This document shows, piece after piece, positions 22,361 through 37,363 of a stretch of DNA of 64,000 nucleotides. The translations under genes and the position numbers were made by a program. Position 1 is the first letter of the stretch. Every line of letters begins with the position of its first letter. The notes below the pieces were generated by a model that did not search any database, was not told the origin of the DNA, and worked only from the letters and a program-made list of their open reading frames with translations. Source of the DNA: Nelumbo lutea (Eukaryota > Streptophyta > Magnoliopsida > Proteales > Nelumbonaceae); the NCBI GenBank assembly GCA_022828595.1, contig JAKGHH010000005.1, positions 52,757,655 through 52,821,654 of the forward strand, in the 5' to 3' direction.

Positions 22361-23621
22361 CATTTTTATTGAAAGTCAAGTTTTTAAAGAGCATGTTTTT
22401 TTTTTTCAAGGGGGAGAGTAAACAAAGAACATGTTCCACAAGTAAACCTTGGAACCGACCCCAAAACCACCAATCAATTCTAAAAACCTAGAACTGACCC
22501 CTATAGGGTGGGTTCCAGGTTCTGCCATGGAACCAAACCGAACCAACCCATTCTTACCCCTACCACCCATGTTAGTGGATGAAAGTGTTGTGGGTCCTAA
22601 TCCACCCTAAACCATCGAGTTGACCCTCTAATTCAACTTAGTTTTTTTTTTCTCTATTATAATTGCATAAAAACACAATAAAGTATTTAAACTAAAAGAA
22701 CATAAAAATTTGCAATTTTTAAATAAAAATAAAAGAGCATAAAACACAATGGTAAAAAATGTATATTTCATGTAAAATGCCAGAAATTGCGATTGTAAAA
22801 AAACAGAAAATATAAAAATTTGTACAAAATTATAGAAAAATGTAAAACACACATTTCAACTAAAAAGACATTGAAAAAGATAAAAGGTTGAAAAAATATT
22901 TTCAAATATAAAATACATGAAAATCTTGGAAAAATACAAATATTCGGTAAAGAGCAGAAATTGCAAAAGTACATAAAATGATAAAAATTTAAAAAAATTA
23001 TATATTATAGCAAAAAAGTAGAAAATGCAAAAAAAAAAAAAGAAAACTGATAAAATTTTCAAAAAAAAATGGATAAAATTAAAAACTACAAAAAATACAT
23101 ACATACATATATAAAACAAAAAATCACAGAAATTTTGGAAAAAGAAATTATAACATTTTTAAAAGTATATATTTTAGAAAACTAAAAAATTGCAGACAAA
23201 CTAATAACATTATAAAATGAAAAAAAAATCAAACAAAAATTAAACATTGCATCAAACAAACAGATAAAAATTTACAAAAATATTTTTGCATAAATTGTAA
23301 AACCCTCATGTGAATGTAAAATATACATTATTTGATATTCAAATTACAAGAACTTACAAAACATTGCAAATATTTCAAAATCACTTAAATTAATAATCGT
23401 AGTCTTTATTCATTCAAATCTTCAATCCGAAGATCTGAATAAGAGAGAGTGGTGGTGCGGTAGCCATATTCAAATTGGATATTTGTGCAATAGGGAATGA
23501 GGGTGGTGGTGATGGTGGTGCGGCACCAACTTCAAGATTTGTGTGAGAGAGGGATGATGCGGTGTTGACCTTCCATAGATCTAAGTGAAAGAAGAGAGTC
23601 GGTGCACATCCACCTTTCCCA
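22355..23621. other. A-rich non-coding DNA and direct repeats
   Basis: About 22440-22562 has the phrase AACCAAACCGAACCAACCC ending TTACCCCTA, like the right end of a hAT element (TAGGGGTAAGAATGGG on the minus strand), but no left end was found. From 22620 to 23400 the plus strand is A-rich (AAAATTGCAAAAAA-like words) with no genes; T-rich minus-strand open frames there are composition artefacts. At 23440-23610 a motif GATCTAAGTGAAAGAAGAGA recurs in variant form at about 23445, 23577 and 24758. Confidence 0.4.
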
Positions 23622-23624
23622 GTA

Positions 23625-24750
23625 ACGTTTTAAAAATCGATTCAGAAACAGAATCTGTTGGGGGACCATTTTCTAGTTTGACGGCGGATTAAATGGTTCA
23701 ATTTGTGACATCATAAATTAATTAAAAATAAAATAATATTTATAAATAATAAAAAAGCATAAAATTAAACAAAATATAGAAAAACCCATCATATAGAAAA
23801 AATAAAACTATCTAAATATGAAAATAATAAAATACAGAACAAATAGAAAACCCAAAAAATTTAAAAAATAAAAAAATTAAGATGTATTTAATCATAATTA
23901 ATTACTTATACATGTGCAGAAAATACAAAAAAGTTCAAAAAGTACAGAAAAAAAAACATAGAAAATTGTAAAAAAACAAAACATTGAAATTTGTAAACAA
24001 ATACAGAAAAAATATAGAAAAAAACAGAAAGCTAAAAACTGCCGTTGGTAGACTGTAGTTTGGTCGGTGGACTGTAGTTTGGGCTCACAGAGAGAGGAAA
24101 ATCGCCGTCGGTGGACAATAGTTTAGTCGCCGGTGATTGCCGCGGCAACTCCGGATGATGAGCAAAAAGCTAGACTGCCGCTGCAAACTCCTATAGATCA
24201 GTGATGAAACTGATTAAACCACCGGTCGCTGCAAATTTTGGTCTTTAAACGACGGTTGCCGCTGCAAAACCGTCGGTTGCCACTGCAAATCCTTGAGAAA
24301 TATAAAATCTTGTCGCCGTAGGTCGTTGTCGATGAAGCCTCAACCACGACCTCCGGTTGCCGTGAGTCGCCGTACTTCACTGTAGGTCGTGGCCTCCACA
24401 GGTCGTCGGTGGTTACTGAGCGGCAGAGAGATGGGAAGGGAAGAACGAAAATTACTATTGTTCGAATCCTAGCCCGGTAGCCCTTACGAATTGACTGGGA
24501 GTTGGGACACGGGAAGAATTTTATTTTTTAGTTTATATTTTTCTTAATACAGGAAAAATAAAAAATAGAATCCGCAAACCGCTGCCGGGTTGAACGATTT
24601 AGCGGTTCGACCACTCGGATCAGCGGTTCTCTACCTTTTCAATGGGTTTTTGAATATTATCGGTTTACAGTAAAACCAGAATCGAAGACCTGAACGGTTC
24701 TTGGTTTATTTGGTGCGACTGTCCGGTCAAGTCCGGTTTTGAAAACATTG
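23625..24750. mobile_element. Putative Mutator-type non-autonomous element
   Basis: The left end AACGTTTTAAAAATCG and the complement of the right end CAATGTTTTCAAAACCGG resemble the ends of the element at 24890-25130. The inside is A-rich, with repeated CCGTTGGTAGACTGTAGTTTG-like words at about 24042-24120. No target duplication could be matched. Confidence 0.35.
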
Positions 24751-24889
24751 TTCCGTAGATCTAAACAAAGTGAGAGAGAGTCTGGTTCGGTGGTAAGAAG
24801 ATGAATTGTGAGGGAGTGGTAAGAGAGAGGGTGTTTTCTTTTGGAGTAATTGTCATTTAAATGAAAAATGTTAGGATGAAGGTCCAGGT

Positions 24890-25130
24890 CATGGTTTTTA
24901 AAAACTAACTGGTGACTGAACCGGTCAGGGGTCCGGTTACCGGTTCGAACGGTCCAATTGTTTGACCCAAACGGTCGGCCCGTTCTGATAAAAAAATAAA
25001 AAAAACTAAAAAATAAAAAAAATGGTCAAAACCGTTCAAACAGTTAATCGACCGGTTCAACGGTTTTGGAGGAAAACAAAACCAATTTTTCCAGTCCGAC
25101 CATCCTGTCTGGTACAGTTTTGAAAACAGT
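24890..25130. mobile_element. Mutator-type MITE, 241 bp
   Basis: The left end CATGGTTTTTAAAAAC and the complement of the right end ACTGTTTTCAAAACTG form an inverted repeat. Flanking 9-bp repeats are GGTCCAGGT (24881-24889) and GGTCCAAGT (25131-25139). The body is made of CCGGTTCGAACGG-like words. Confidence 0.7.
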
Positions 25131-25195
25131 GGTCCAAGTAATGCTGGCTGTTGGTTGCATCTAAGATTAGATAAAAAGTTGGGTTTGATCAATTT

Positions 25196-25997
25196 TAGGG
25201 TTGTTCATGGGTCGGGTTGGGTTGGTTTACTGAGATTTTTTCAACTGATCCGACCTGGTCGGGTTACCTGAAATTGAAACCAAAACCGACCCTGTGTTAA
25301 GCAAAACCAACCTAGTCGGTTTGAGTCGGGTTGGGTTGGTTTGGGTCGGTTTCGGCTCTAAGTTCAACCATGGTAATAAATTGGTAGATTGGAGAAAGAA
25401 TACTGAAATTTGATGTTAAAAAGGACACCTAATTCTATTAGAGAAAGAAGACTGAAATTGGTAGTGGGCGGACCAAGTTAGAATAGAAGTTATCAAGAAA
25501 ATAAAAAGTCAAATTGTATTAGAGAAAGAAAACTGAAATTTGTATATTTAATGAAACCTTCTAATCTAAGTAAAAAAGGACACCTAATTCTAGTTGTAAT
25601 TGGCTGTCTATTTGGTGTAGAAGATCATAAAAACTAGGATCCTTTGATTCTTTTCTTTAAACTTTAATTCATTTTCTAGTTGTCTTACAATACTTGCCAT
25701 TAATGCCATTCCTAACTAGAAGACTAGAAATTAAGTTATGTTGTAACTAGGATAGAGATAACTTAGTTAAGTAAGAACTAAGAAGGTTGTAAATACTAAT
25801 TAAGAGCTAACTACTAACTACTAAGTTGGTTCGGTTCGGATCGATTACGGTTTTTATATGTGAAACCGAAAACCTACCCAAACCATCGGTTTATAATTTT
25901 TTACAACCTGAAACCGACCGATACTAAAGAAAACCCAGCCGATTCGGATTAGATCAATCCGGGTTAATCGATTTGGGTCTTCTAATGAACAGCCCTA
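25196..25997. mobile_element. hAT-type non-autonomous element, 802 bp
   Basis: The ends TAGGGTTGTTCATGGG and (complement) TAGGGCTGTTCATTAG form short inverted repeats. Flanks are 8-bp repeats ATCAATTT (25188-25195) and ATCAATAT (25998-26005), the hAT target size. Inside are GGTTGGGTTGGTTTGGGTCGG runs near both ends and no ORF. It lies about 380 bp past the ADH stop codon. Confidence 0.8.
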
Positions 25998-26381
25998 ATC
26001 AATATAGCTGTCGTTTCATTGTTTGGTACATGGCCACCCAAAACCTGAAGAATATAGATATAGGACTGCGCTTGATTGAAGGAAACAATAATTTTTTTAT
26101 TTTACCATTTTCATCATTTTCATGGCAAGACATAAATGGGACCAAAATTTAATTTCAGACAACCAAAAGTAACATTAATATTTTACTCTTAATATAAAGC
26201 TCAAGGGAGAAAAAGAATACAAGCCGTGCCATCACTCTCTATGCACAAAATGTGCCTAGATTTTGTGGACTTGAATTCAACATAGGACAATAAAAACAAA
26301 ATGAAGTTATGTTATTGTCATCTTCTTTTGGACTTGAAACCAGTATATGTAGATTGTGATGAATAACTCAACTCCATTATT

Positions 26382-29243
<2,862 letters not shown>

Positions 29244-29320
29244 TCTTTCTTTCTGGAGTTGGATTTTAGAAGGGTGGAGTGATAGACGGTGTTTATGGGG
29301 CAATTAAGGAGGTACATACA

Positions 29321-29372
29321 GATATATTTATAGGGAGAAAGAAATTGAAAAGCCTTTGTTCCTCCAAACAAA
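29321..29372 (-). promoter_or_regulatory. ADH core promoter
   Basis: On the minus strand CTATAAATATATC (29321-29333) is a good TATA box 78 bp before the ATG, predicting a transcript start near 29295 and a ~50-base leader. About 35 bp further upstream, AAACAAA (29366-29372, plus strand) matches a motif found in promoters of anaerobically induced plant genes. Anaerobic induction is inferred. Confidence 0.6.
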
Positions 29373-29403
29373 ATCACTGTCCGGTGCGGTACAAAATAGC
29401 TAT

Positions 29404-29886
29404 AGCGGCGACGTAAGAGGATCTTTTAGTTCCTTATTCTTGGGATGTCCCTGATTTCCATAACTGCTTTTGTCCTTTGAATTTTCGTTTCTCAAAGAAG
29501 AAAATGTTGAATTTTTAAACTCGATCAACCAAGATTTAAGTGGTAATCATGGGACATTTTCAACCATTCAATACATTTTACGTTGCAACTTTCCAATTAA
29601 AAGGCCAAAAACGAGAAAAAAAAGCAACTCAAAGGACACAACAAACCACAACAGAAAACACTCGAAAAATAGGAATCGAATTAGAGCTTCAAGTCAGACT
29701 GGAGCAAATTAATCATCAAGCCAAACAGGGCACCCAAAAATAAACTTGCCACGCTCATTGAAACCTTTCTATGCAAGAAGATGACATGCTATACCGTTAC
29801 AGGACCGACCAATGTAAGAAAACACAATTAGGGTCCATTTGTTTTATAGCTTGAATGGGAATAGTCTATTCCCATAGTTCTATTTG
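29404..29886. other. Region upstream of ADH, no gene
   Basis: Possible distal ADH promoter. Two overlapping plus-strand open frames (29470-29743) are lysine/asparagine-rich translations of A-rich DNA and not credible genes. About 29830-29886 (GGGTCCATTTGTTTTATAGC, then GGGAATAGTCTATTCCC) resembles a Harbinger-like MITE end. Confidence 0.35.
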
Positions 29887-30368
29887 GTTTAGACAGAAAC
29901 GATCGAAATTTCATTTCCAACAGTCTGTTTGGTTCGGCACTAATGTCAACTCGCTCATCACTAACCACTTGCACTAAAAGCCAATTATTAAAATCAGCTA
30001 ATAATCCAATCTCGTAAGAATTTATTTACAACCTGCTCCACCATTCTTCTATCAAACCACATACGCATTTCAATTTAATAGAATTTTTGGTAAGAAAATA
30101 TCATGGTTTTCAAAACCAGAAAAACTGGTAACCGGTCAGGCCCCCGGGTATGGTTACATTAAAAACAGAAATCTTTAAAAAACATTGAAAAAGCTAAAAA
30201 ACCGCTAACCCAGGTGGTCAGACCGTTAAACCGTTCAACGGGCAGTAGATCGTGGGTTCTCTTTTTTATTTTCAATGTTTTAAATAAAATAAAAAAATAA
30301 AAAATAAAATTACTTTAATATCCCCACCCAATTCAAGTAATTGAATGTAGGGTTAGAACCCCGTTTTC
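29887..30368 (+). repeat. Left copy of the segment duplicated around E2
   Basis: From GTTTAGACAGAAACGATCG to the last TTTTC it matches 40618-41100 in the same orientation, with about one difference per ten to fifteen bases and a few indels. It includes a Mutator-MITE-like stretch (ATGGTTTTCAAAACC, CCGGTCAGGCCCCC, CCGTTCAACGGGCAG). Confidence 0.85.
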
Positions 30369-31102
30369 GTGGAAGCAACTGAGGGTGACCTGGCAGGAGC
30401 AACAGCTCAGCACGACAGTGCACTTAAGGCGCGAGCTCTGAGAGGAGGAACCAGCGGTCCGAGCTCCCCAAAAGGAGCCTGAACTCTCCCTTTGATCCTG
30501 AGCCTTACAAGGAGCACAAAGGGCTACAACCCGAACTGGCCCACCCCAGGGCAGTTCGGGCCACACTTCTATCCAAACTCAAGATTTCACCTCGCACACC
30601 ACTCCAACACTTCGTCTCCAGGCCGCCGAACTGAACAATTGTACCTGACACCAAAGGAGTCCGTATCCTAAGGCGGCGCACCTGACTGACTTCGGATCTA
30701 ACGCTTGACAATTGCACTTCAACGGGCACCTACCACTGCCACCTCTAGTTACAGAGACGGCTCCGACAAAGAGAGCAATGGCGGTTGTCTGCCCCAGCAG
30801 AGGTGATGACACCCTAACTGGCAGAAGTGCAGAGGTAATGATACCCGACCTGACAGGAGCTTGGGAGTGAGTGCGCGAAGTAGTTATTAAAGGCCCTCTT
30901 CGCCCCAAGAATAAAGGTACGTGATAACTTTGTGACATCTGGTTTTATCTTGCCTTTGAGAAAATACTAACTTGAGCTTCGGAGCACTCTTACCGGGTTC
31001 CTCCCCGGAGACTACTCGCTTTCTTCCCCGTTTCAGACACCTTTTGCTCCAATCAGAGGCAAGATCGTTGATAGGTAGGACCGACTGGATTGTGCTCCAT
31101 CA
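30369..31102 (+). repeat. 5' LTR of E2, truncated at its start
   Basis: Begins at GTGGAAGCAACTGAGGGTGA, which is position 43 of the 3' LTR, and ends GTGCTCCATCA. It matches 39881-40616 with roughly one change per twelve bases over the first 200 bp compared by eye. The degenerate primer site ATTCGCGTCGTCTATGG follows. Confidence 0.9.
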
Positions 31103-31187
31103 ATTCGCGTCGTCTATGGAAAACGCTTCTAAAAGCCTCTCTCTAAAACTTTTATAACACCTTTTTTCCAAGAAACCCCAACACCCA

Positions 31188-32960
31188 TGGCTTCTTCCAG
31201 CAATGCCGGACGTAGCACGAAGATGAATGCCACCGGGGAACAACTTCAAGTCCCCGTGGTGTGCATCGGACAGTTCACCATCCCCCTTTCGGTGGATGGG
31301 ATCCCCAGCCTGAAAGCACCATGAATAGTGGCGCCCGTGAATCTTCCCGCCATGAACGTGCCCCTTCCTCCCTCTATTTGAACCACCTTTGCTGAACCAA
31401 CCATTGTTCCCCTGACAACTAGCCAGAACTAGCTTGATGACATGGTGCAAGGCTTGCGGGCCATCCAAGCCCAAATGCAAGCAGCTTCAACAACATCAAA
31501 TCTACCAGCAGCAGATGCTGCACCATGTATCCCAATACCACTACCAACAGTAGTTCCCCCAACTGCCTCAAAGTCAACCGCAGCTCCCACCTCGGCACCC
31601 CGCCATTAGGCGAGCCAAGCTCTCCCCTCAAGGCGGGTGCCCCAACCAGGAGGCTTCCCAAGCTCGGGCCTCCCAGGCTCGGAGCCCCTCTAGAAACCAG
31701 GCTTCATCCCCCAGCAGGAGAGAGAGAGCGGCTGCCCCACCTCGCCACACGCTGGCAGACCAGGAACCCGATCCATCAAGTTAGCATCACCTCGGCGGTC
31801 TCAAGACGGGCCCCTGCACACCGAAAACCGGTTCAGCGCCTTAGCCGCAGACTACCTCCAGCAGTCTAGGCCCATCAAGCTCGGGAGCACCGAGGCAAGC
31901 AGTGCTAATGTCGGGCCTGCCAAGCAGCAGAGGCACTGTCGGCGAAGCCGCCGAACTACAACCCGCGTCCTGCCCGAGCTCCGAGGTGAAGAAGAAGCGA
32001 GCTCGGAAGAGGTAAAGGCTGCCCCAATCCTCTCAGTCCCTTCCCCCCTGTCATCATAACTCCTTGTAGTTCCTATGCCCAGAGACTTCAAACTCCCCCC
32101 ACTCGACAAGTATGATGGGTCCTTTGACCCCAGCGACCATGTCGATGCCTTCTAGTCCTAGATGCACCTGGCTAGGGCCAGCAAGTCCTATATGTGCATA
32201 GCCTTCACTACCACCTTTAGAGGAGTGGCTCGTTGGCCCCCGGGTCAATAAGGAGTTGGGCTCAGTTCATGCAGGTCTTCATCGTGCACTTCGTCACCAG
32301 CAAGTGGTGCCCCCGAACCGAGGAGAGCCTCCTCAGCACGGTCCAAAAGGAAGGGGAGCCCATCCGCAGCTACATCAAGCGGTTTAACGATGCATGCCTA
32401 CAGATCCCATGCTTGGACCTCGCATTTCAGCTCACGGCGGCCAAGATGGAGGTGACACACAAGGAGTTCAAGTGGCACATAGTGGCCAACCAGCCCGCGA
32501 CCATTGCTAAGTTGTTTAAGCTCGTGGACAAGTTCATGTGAATGGAGGAGGAGATCAACCAAAGGACTGGGGGTGGGTTTGAAAAAAAAAAGAGAGAAGA
32601 ACTCCCCAATCAAGGAGACAGCAGGAAGGATCCAGCTCGAGCGCCGAAACCAAGCCAGTCGTTCCGAGCTCCCATGGCAGGTTGGACAGACTACACGCCT
32701 TTGAACACGAAGTGGGCTAAGATCTTGATGACGATCAAAGACCCCCTGTACGTAAAGTGGCCACCTCGCCTAAAAAGGAACCCAAACGAGAGGAACAAAA
32801 ACTTGTACTACAGTTTCCATGGAGACCATTGTAATAATCTCTAGGACGAGATAGAGAGACTCATCCGTCGCGGGTACTTAAGAAATTTGTACACATAATA
32901 ATAATAATAATAATAATAATAAGAGAGGTCGGCAAGGGGAGCACGGTAAGGATGCTCCCG
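31188..32960 (+). pseudogene. E2 gag, fragmented
   Basis: Starts MASSSNAGRSTKMN. A TGA comes after about 46 codons. Later pieces give MPRDFKLPPLDKYDGSFDPS (32074 on), EEPIRSYIKRFNDACLQIP-like capsid sequence and HKEFKWHIVANQPATIAKLF (32233-32541), then a degraded zinc-knuckle region (YYSFHGDH, about 32810). A TAA/AAT triplet run at 32896-32922 lies near the end. Several frame changes. Confidence 0.75.
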
Positions 32961-33119
32961 AGTCCAGTAGCAGGCTGGCCGAACAGTCGTAGAGACAGCC
33001 TCCGGAAGAGAGGCCAGTTCGGGGAACCATCCACGTGATAGTGGGAGGTTCGGTAGTAGCGAGTTGTACTTCGGCAGCGGCCTCAGTTCACGAAGCTGCC
33101 TGAGAAGAGCAGAACCCTC

Positions 33120-33900
33120 CGAAGAGGCCGAAGACGGAGGAACCGATTTTCTTCACGGAGGACGATGTGCGAGGGGTCCACTACCCCCACGATGATGCAC
33201 TTGTCATAAAACTAAGGATCAGCGACTTTGAAGTCAGGCGCGTGCTTGTTGATTCAGGTAGCTCGACGGACATTCTCTTCAAGTCGGCGTTTGACCAGCT
33301 TTAGTTGCAGAGAAGCGAGTTGAAGGCCGCAAACACTCCTCTGGTGGGCTTCAGCGGAGAGGAAGTCAGGCCCCTCGGGAAAATAACAGTACCTATGGAA
33401 GTCGGCACATGGCCATGTGCGGTCAGACTCAATCACGATTTCCTGGTGGTCGCGACCCCCTCCCCATACAATGCCATAATAGGGTGGCCAATCACTCATG
33501 TCCTACGGGTAGTGGTCTCCACCTACTACTTGGCAATGAAGTTTCCTACAGACTTCGGTGTGGGAGTAGTGCGGGGCGACCAGCTCGAGTCCTGCAAGTG
33601 CTATGTTGCCGCCCTGAAGGGAAAAACCAAGGTAGTCGACGACCTCGAACTGGAGTGACCTACGGAGCAAGGCGAAGAACGAGCTATGCCCATAGAAGAA
33701 ACGGTCGCAATCCCAACTTCAGTTGCGGACCCAACTCAGACGCTATAGATTGGTGCTTCCATCCAGGAACCTCTACGATCCGAACTAGTAAGTTTCTTAC
33801 TTCAAAATTTAGAAATTTTTGCATGGTCTGCGGCCGATATGCCCGGTATTGACCCCAACCTTATAACTCACAAACTTAATACTGAACCTGTAGTCAGACC
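33120..33900 (+). pseudogene. E2 aspartic protease and linker
   Basis: [13 protein letters not shown] around 33245-33283 keeps the catalytic Asp-Ser-Gly. A TAG follows at about 33302, then PLVGFSGEEVRPLG, YNAIIGWPITHVLRVVVSTY and, near 33800, LQNLEIFAWSAADMPGIDP-like linker across frames. Order and spacing match E1. Confidence 0.8.
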
Positions 33901-33929
33901 CATTAGACAGAAGAAATGCAACTTAGCCC

Positions 33930-35100
33930 CATAACGCTGGAGGGCGGTCGATGAGGAGGTCGAGAAGCTCCTCGCAGCAGACTTCATAAGGGAAGTTCAT
34001 TACCCGAGCTGGGTAGCCAACCCAGTTCTGGTAAAAAAGGCAAATGGCAAGTGGTGCATGTGCGTCGACTACACCGACCTGAACCGAGCTTGCCCGAAAT
34101 ATTGCTTCCCCCTCCCCAGAATTGACTGCCTAGTGGACGCGACCTCGGGACATGAGTTGCTAAGCTTCTCGGACGCCTACTCGGGCTACAACCAAATCAG
34201 GATGGACCAGTTCGACGAGGAAAAAACCACCTTCATAACTGAGTTCGGCCTGTACTGCTACACAGTTAGACCCTTTAAACTGAAAAATGCTGGGGCGACC
34301 TTCCAAAGACTCATGAATAAGCTGTTTCAGCCCTTAATTGGCATGAAGATAGAATGTTATGTAGATGACATGGTCGTCAAGACACAGTTTTCGCATGAAT
34401 TAATACAAGACTTGCACTCTATCTTCCAAATTCTGCGTCAATTTAGCATGAAACTGAACCCAAACAAGTGTGTCTTCGGTGTCACCTCGGGTAAGTTCCT
34501 AGGGTACATCGTCAACCGGCATTGTATTGAGGCCAACCCAAACAAAATAAAGGCCATCCTAGACACGAGACCACCCTGAAAAGTAAAAGAGGTTCAGAGG
34601 CTAAATGGCCGCATAGCCGCCCTGGGCCGCTTTATGTCCAAGTCAGTAGACCGTTTGCCTTTCTTCAAGGCAATTAAAGGCAAAGGGTTCGAATGGACCC
34701 CAGATTGCTAGCTCGTGTTCGGCGAGCTCAAGAAATACCTCGCCAGTGTGCCGGTCTTAACCAGGCCCAAGGAGAGCGATGTCCTAGAACTGTACCTCTC
34801 GGCAAGCAACGAGGTGGTTAGCTCGGTACTAATAAAAGAAGTAGATCGGGTCCAACGACCCATCTATTATGTTAGTAAAATTTTGCAGGGAGTAGAGACA
34901 AGATACCCGCAGATAGAAAAGTTGGCATACGCACTAATAATTGCAGCTCAGAAACTCCGCCCATATTTCCAGGCTCACACTATCATCGTCTTGACTGACA
35001 AACATCTGAGGAAAGTCTTACTCAAGCCCGAGGTTTCTGGTCGGCTGACGAAGTGGGCCATCAAGCTCAGTAAGTACGACCTCTAGTATAAGCCATGAAC
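33930..35100 (+). pseudogene. E2 reverse transcriptase and first RNase H
   Basis: VDYTDLNRACPKY, FPLPRID, FSDAYSGYNQIRM, LKNAGATFQRLMNKLFQPL, catalytic YVDDMVVKT (around 34360) and FLGYIVNRHCIEANP are in one open frame (34058-34579). A TGA then interrupts; the RNase H continues with LYLSASNEVVSSVLI, IYYVSKILQGVETRYPQIEK and LTDKHLRKVLLKPEVSGRL (34715-35086). One of the better preserved parts. Confidence 0.9.
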
Positions 35101-35109
35101 TGCTATTAA

Positions 35110-35985
35110 GGCCCAAGCCTTGGCAGATTTCATTACCAAGTGCACGTTCAGCTCCGAAGTCCCCAGGTCGGTTGAGCCCGAGATCCCCAGTTCGAGTGAG
35201 CCCAGAGCTCCCAGGCCAATAGAGTCCGAACCCCGTGAGGTAGCAGCCAGGATGGCATCTCTCCTAGTTAGGCCAAACGCGAACTGGGATGAGGAGCACT
35301 GGATCCTTCACGTAGATGGCTCCTCGAATCAACAGGGCAGCGGGGCTGGAATAGTCCTGCGTGGCCAAGGTGGCACGAAATTGGAATACGCACTACGCTT
35401 TGAGTTTGCGGCATCCAACAACGAGGCGGAGTATGAGGCATTGATAGTCGGGCTGGCCCTAGCGCAAGAGATAAGAGCGAAACACATAGTTATCTGCAAC
35501 GATTCCCGGCTTGTGGTCAACCAGGTTACGGGCGAATACGAAGCATGCGAGCTAACTATGATCGCCTACTTGGCAAAGGTAAAGGAGGCTCTGCTCAACT
35601 TCCAGTCACACTTCATTAAGCAAATCCCGAGGTCAGAGAACACTGAGACCGACGCCTTGTCCTGGTTAGCCAGCACCAGTCACAACACCATGAGAACCGT
35701 GTCCATAGAGGACATACCTCGGCCTAGCATTCTCGGGGGGGCAGAGGAGGTCGCTCCCGTCCTTGAAGCAGAGATGAGCTGGATCGACCCACTCACGAGC
35801 TTCTTGCTTGACGGGACCCTCCCTGCAGATCGCAATGCATCCAGAAGGGTGCAGCGCCAGGCAGCCAAATATGTCATAATAGACGAACGGTTGTACCGAC
35901 AATCCTACACGCTCCTCTACCTGCGTTGCTTGCGACCTACCGAAGCCGAGCTCATACTCCATGACACTCATGAAGGTTTGTGAGG
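35110..35985 (+). pseudogene. E2 second RNase H and integrase N-terminus
   Basis: A 287-codon open frame. WILHVDGSSNQQGSGAGIVL, ASNNEAEYEALIVGLALA and VICNDSRLVVNQVTGEYEA supply the RNase H acidic residues of the Tat-type second RNase H. A linker follows, then VIIDERLYRQSYTLLYLRC and LHDTHEGL, the start of the integrase zinc finger, where TGA ends the frame (35981). Confidence 0.9.
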
Positions 35986-37020
35986 CGAACACTTTGGGGA
36001 GCAGGGCCCTCGCCTAGAAGGCACTTCGACAAGGGTACTACTGGCCAACGATGAAAGCAGAGGCCATCGAGCTCGTCAGAAAATGCAACAAGTGTTAGAA
36101 GCATGCCAATATCCACGATCAGCCTGCCACCGACCTCAAGTATCTCACTAGTCCATAGCCCTTTGCGCAATGGGGCATCGACCTCTTGGGGCCATTCCCG
36201 CCAGCAAAAGGTGGGAGGAAGTTTCTAGTGGTGGAGGTAGATTACTTCACAAAGTGGGTAGAAGTTGAACCTCTCGCAACAGTCACAGCTCAAAACGTAT
36301 AAAACTTCTTTTGGAAGAACATAGTATGTCGCTTCGGATTACCTCGGTTACTGATCTCCGACAATGGCAAGCAGTTCGAGGACATCAAATTTCAGGAATG
36401 GTGCCAAGATATGGGATTCGACAGAACTTCACATCGGTCGTGCACCCGCAGGCAAACAGACAAGCAGAAGTTATGAACAGAGCTATCCTCCACGAGCTGA
36501 AAGTGCGACTAGACTGAGCTAAAGGGTTGTGGGCGGATGAGCTACCAAGCATTCTATGGGCTCATCGAACTACAAAAAAACCGCCATGGGAGAGACCCCC
36601 TTTAACCTCACCTACGGCACTGAACCGGTAATCCCGGCGAAGACCGAAGTACCTACATTGCGACAAGAAGCATACGACGATCAGACAAATGGAGACGAGC
36701 TACGTACCAACCTCGATCTACTCGATGAGGTAACAGACCTCGCGTACATCCGGACCGCAGCATACTAGCAAAGAGTAGCTCGGTACTACAATGCCAGAGT
36801 AAAAAAACAGAACTTCTGCATCAGCGACCTGGTTCTCCGTAAGATCATGGCACCCGAGCCCAGCGTGAGCAAACTTGGACCGAATTGGGAAGGGCCCTAC
36901 CGAGTAAAGAGAGCGCTCGGGGGAGCATACGAGGTCAAAACCTTAGAGGGAAAACAAGTACCCCGAGCATGGAATGTCGTTAACTTGAGATGATACTACA
37001 TACAAACCACCGAGCGAGGT
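35986..37020 (+). pseudogene. E2 integrase core and C-terminus
   Basis: In changing frames: YYWPTMKAEAIELVRKCNKC-like finger, WGIDLLGPFPPAKGG (first Asp, about 36175), VEVDYFTKWVEVEPLA, ISDNGKQFED (second Asp, about 36355), HPQANRQAEVMNRAILHELK (Glu, about 36465), TPFNLTYGTEPVIPAKTE, LGPNWEGPYRV and PRAWNVVNLR. It keeps the ~130 bp between the two Asp motifs that E1 lost. Stops at about 36300, 36517 and 36766. Confidence 0.85.
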
Positions 37021-37363
37021 GGACTAAGTTGCTACCAAGGACCTCGACGTGGGCAAGCAAAGGCAAAATGCTAGCACCAAGCTGACAAGGCAAAGCGCTA
37101 ACAGCGAGCTAATAAGGACCTCGGTATCTCATCATCGGGGGCCAGTGTTGATGCCGAAAGTGGCCGCACGAGTATGGTTCTCAACAAAACAATATAGTCA
37201 GTTTGGGCATATAGCCTTATTATGCTAATTCGCCTTAGGCCCTAATTCCAACAGTCCGACAATATAATCAGTTCGGCAAAGAAGGAGAAGACAACACTTA
37301 ACCAAAAAGACATTTTATTGCAGAATACTCTGTGCATTTCAAAAAAAAAAAACAGAAGCGAGC
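37021..37363 (+). other. E2 segment between integrase and antisense gene
   Basis: No coding signal. It holds a Tat-style 3' untranslated stretch with TCAGTTTGGGCATATAGCC and TCAGTTCGGCAAAGAAGG, and an A-run at 37340. It corresponds to the tandem repeat region of E1, but here the repeat is not expanded. Confidence 0.5.

Noticed and set aside
22628..23119. Phe/Tyr-rich minus-strand frames that look like membrane proteins
   Set aside because: They are translations of an A-rich tract and have no start context or homology; the same applies to 45060-45290.
31525..31869. 114-codon plus-strand frame, Pro/Arg-rich
   Set aside because: It lies in the degraded gag region of E2 in a different frame from the gag pieces.
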